Part shown: positions 63,401 to 64,000 of the stretch, in pieces | How positions within the stretch are numbered: the stretch's first letter is position 1 | Layout: each line of letters starts with the position of its first letter | Made by a program: the position numbers and the translations under genes | Notes under the pieces: generated by a model | The model's input: the letters and a program-made list of their open reading frames with translations, nothing else | The model's database searches: none | Told to the model about the DNA's origin: nothing | Assembly (NCBI GenBank): GCA_013398275.1 | Contig: VZSE01015313.1 | Span: 128,527-192,526 of the forward strand | Length of the DNA stretch: 64,000 nucleotides | Reading direction: 5' to 3' | Source of the DNA: Promerops cafer | Taxonomy: Eukaryota; Chordata; Aves; Passeriformes; Nectariniidae

Positions 63401-64000
63401 AGAGTGATGAGAGATGGTTTTTGCTATTACTAGTTAAGGACAAAAGCAAAGGGGCTTTTTTCTAGAGTAGAATGCTTATCTTTATGCAGCATGTGAATTA
63501 TACTCCAAGAAGAGATCAGTTGTATATCAGTGTGGGATCAAATAACTAGTTTGACAGGGATTAATGTTTTCTTTTTCTGTACTTGCCAATTAAGGGGTTC
63601 TTCTTCTTTGCAACTGAATATGATTAAAGGGTAAAGATTCAGCCCTACATCAATTATTTTATGAATGTTTCATTATTATTTTCCTGGTGTTCCTTCTTTA
63701 AAAATGCTGTATATACTGCGATATAAGTTACGTGAGGTGGTTAGTTCCACATTATATAGAACCTTAATATACATAGCTTTTTCTCAGAAAGTAGAGATGC
63801 CGTTTTTGTTGTTGTTTTTGAGAATTATCTATAATGTTTCTGTTGCGAGAGTTATTTCAGTTGTATTATTTCTTTATGATTTTTTGGAAGCTCTCCTTTA
63901 TATTGTCATGCCTATTAATAAATTGGAAACCATTGTTTTATGCACAGAAGTAATCCAATCACTTGTGTTTGCTCACATATTGTACAACGAGTGGAAGTCC
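60438..64000. other. Unique non-coding region to the window end
   Basis: No recognisable exon or transposon. 62300-62820 is richer in CpG than the rest, and two sequences there resemble splice donors. AT-rich DNA follows to the end. Confidence 0.45.

Overview
The window looks like vertebrate, specifically avian, nuclear DNA, probably from a perching bird. Two things support this. CR1 retrotransposons, several of them keeping the CR1-type 3' end (ATTCTRTG-like), are the only LINEs I recognise. There are also solo LTRs of a family I know from bird genomes. The background is AT-rich, with long homopolymer runs and no prokaryotic gene organisation. I found no intact protein-coding gene and no exon I can assign. 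Nearly all open frames of 60-165 codons are chance frames, or frames running through low-complexity tracts, CR1 or LTR sequence. The window therefore reads as intergenic or deep-intronic DNA.

Layout. 0-13 kb: unique AT-rich DNA with a CCCTT-type microsatellite/minisatellite (686-872) and a T/G-rich tract (1256-1456). 13.15-13.82 kb: a CR1 3' end. 13.8-28.4 kb: mostly unique DNA with one minus-strand solo LTR (20389-20915) and a possible CR1 scrap near 19.68 kb. 28.4-31.4 kb: a repeat cluster of solo LTR, CR1 with part of its reverse transcriptase and its 3' end, and a second LTR-like block. 31.4-39.4 kb: unique DNA, including a few stretches that look conserved. 39.4-40.8 kb: an old minus-strand CR1. 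40.8-51.9 kb: unique DNA with a small CpG-rich patch near 44.0 kb. 51.9-54.7 kb: two CR1 fragments in opposite orientation. 55.26-57.80 kb: an LTR-like block followed directly by a retrocopy of PRPF6. 59.2-60.44 kb: another CR1. 60.4-64 kb: unique DNA with raised CpG content at 62.3-62.8 kb.

The most notable locus is the PRPF6 retrocopy (about 55628-57799, plus strand). PRPF6 encodes a tri-snRNP splicing factor. The copy is intronless, has five frameshifts and at least four in-frame stops, and matches the protein from about codon 5 to about codon 731 of roughly 941. It keeps the 5' end and lacks the 3' end and poly(A). That is the reverse of LINE-type retrocopies. It abuts a TATA-bearing LTR-like block in the same orientation. 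This fits retroposition through an LTR element by template switching, but it remains an inference until the flanks are compared. I see no operon, CRISPR array, RNA gene or novel enzymatic system.
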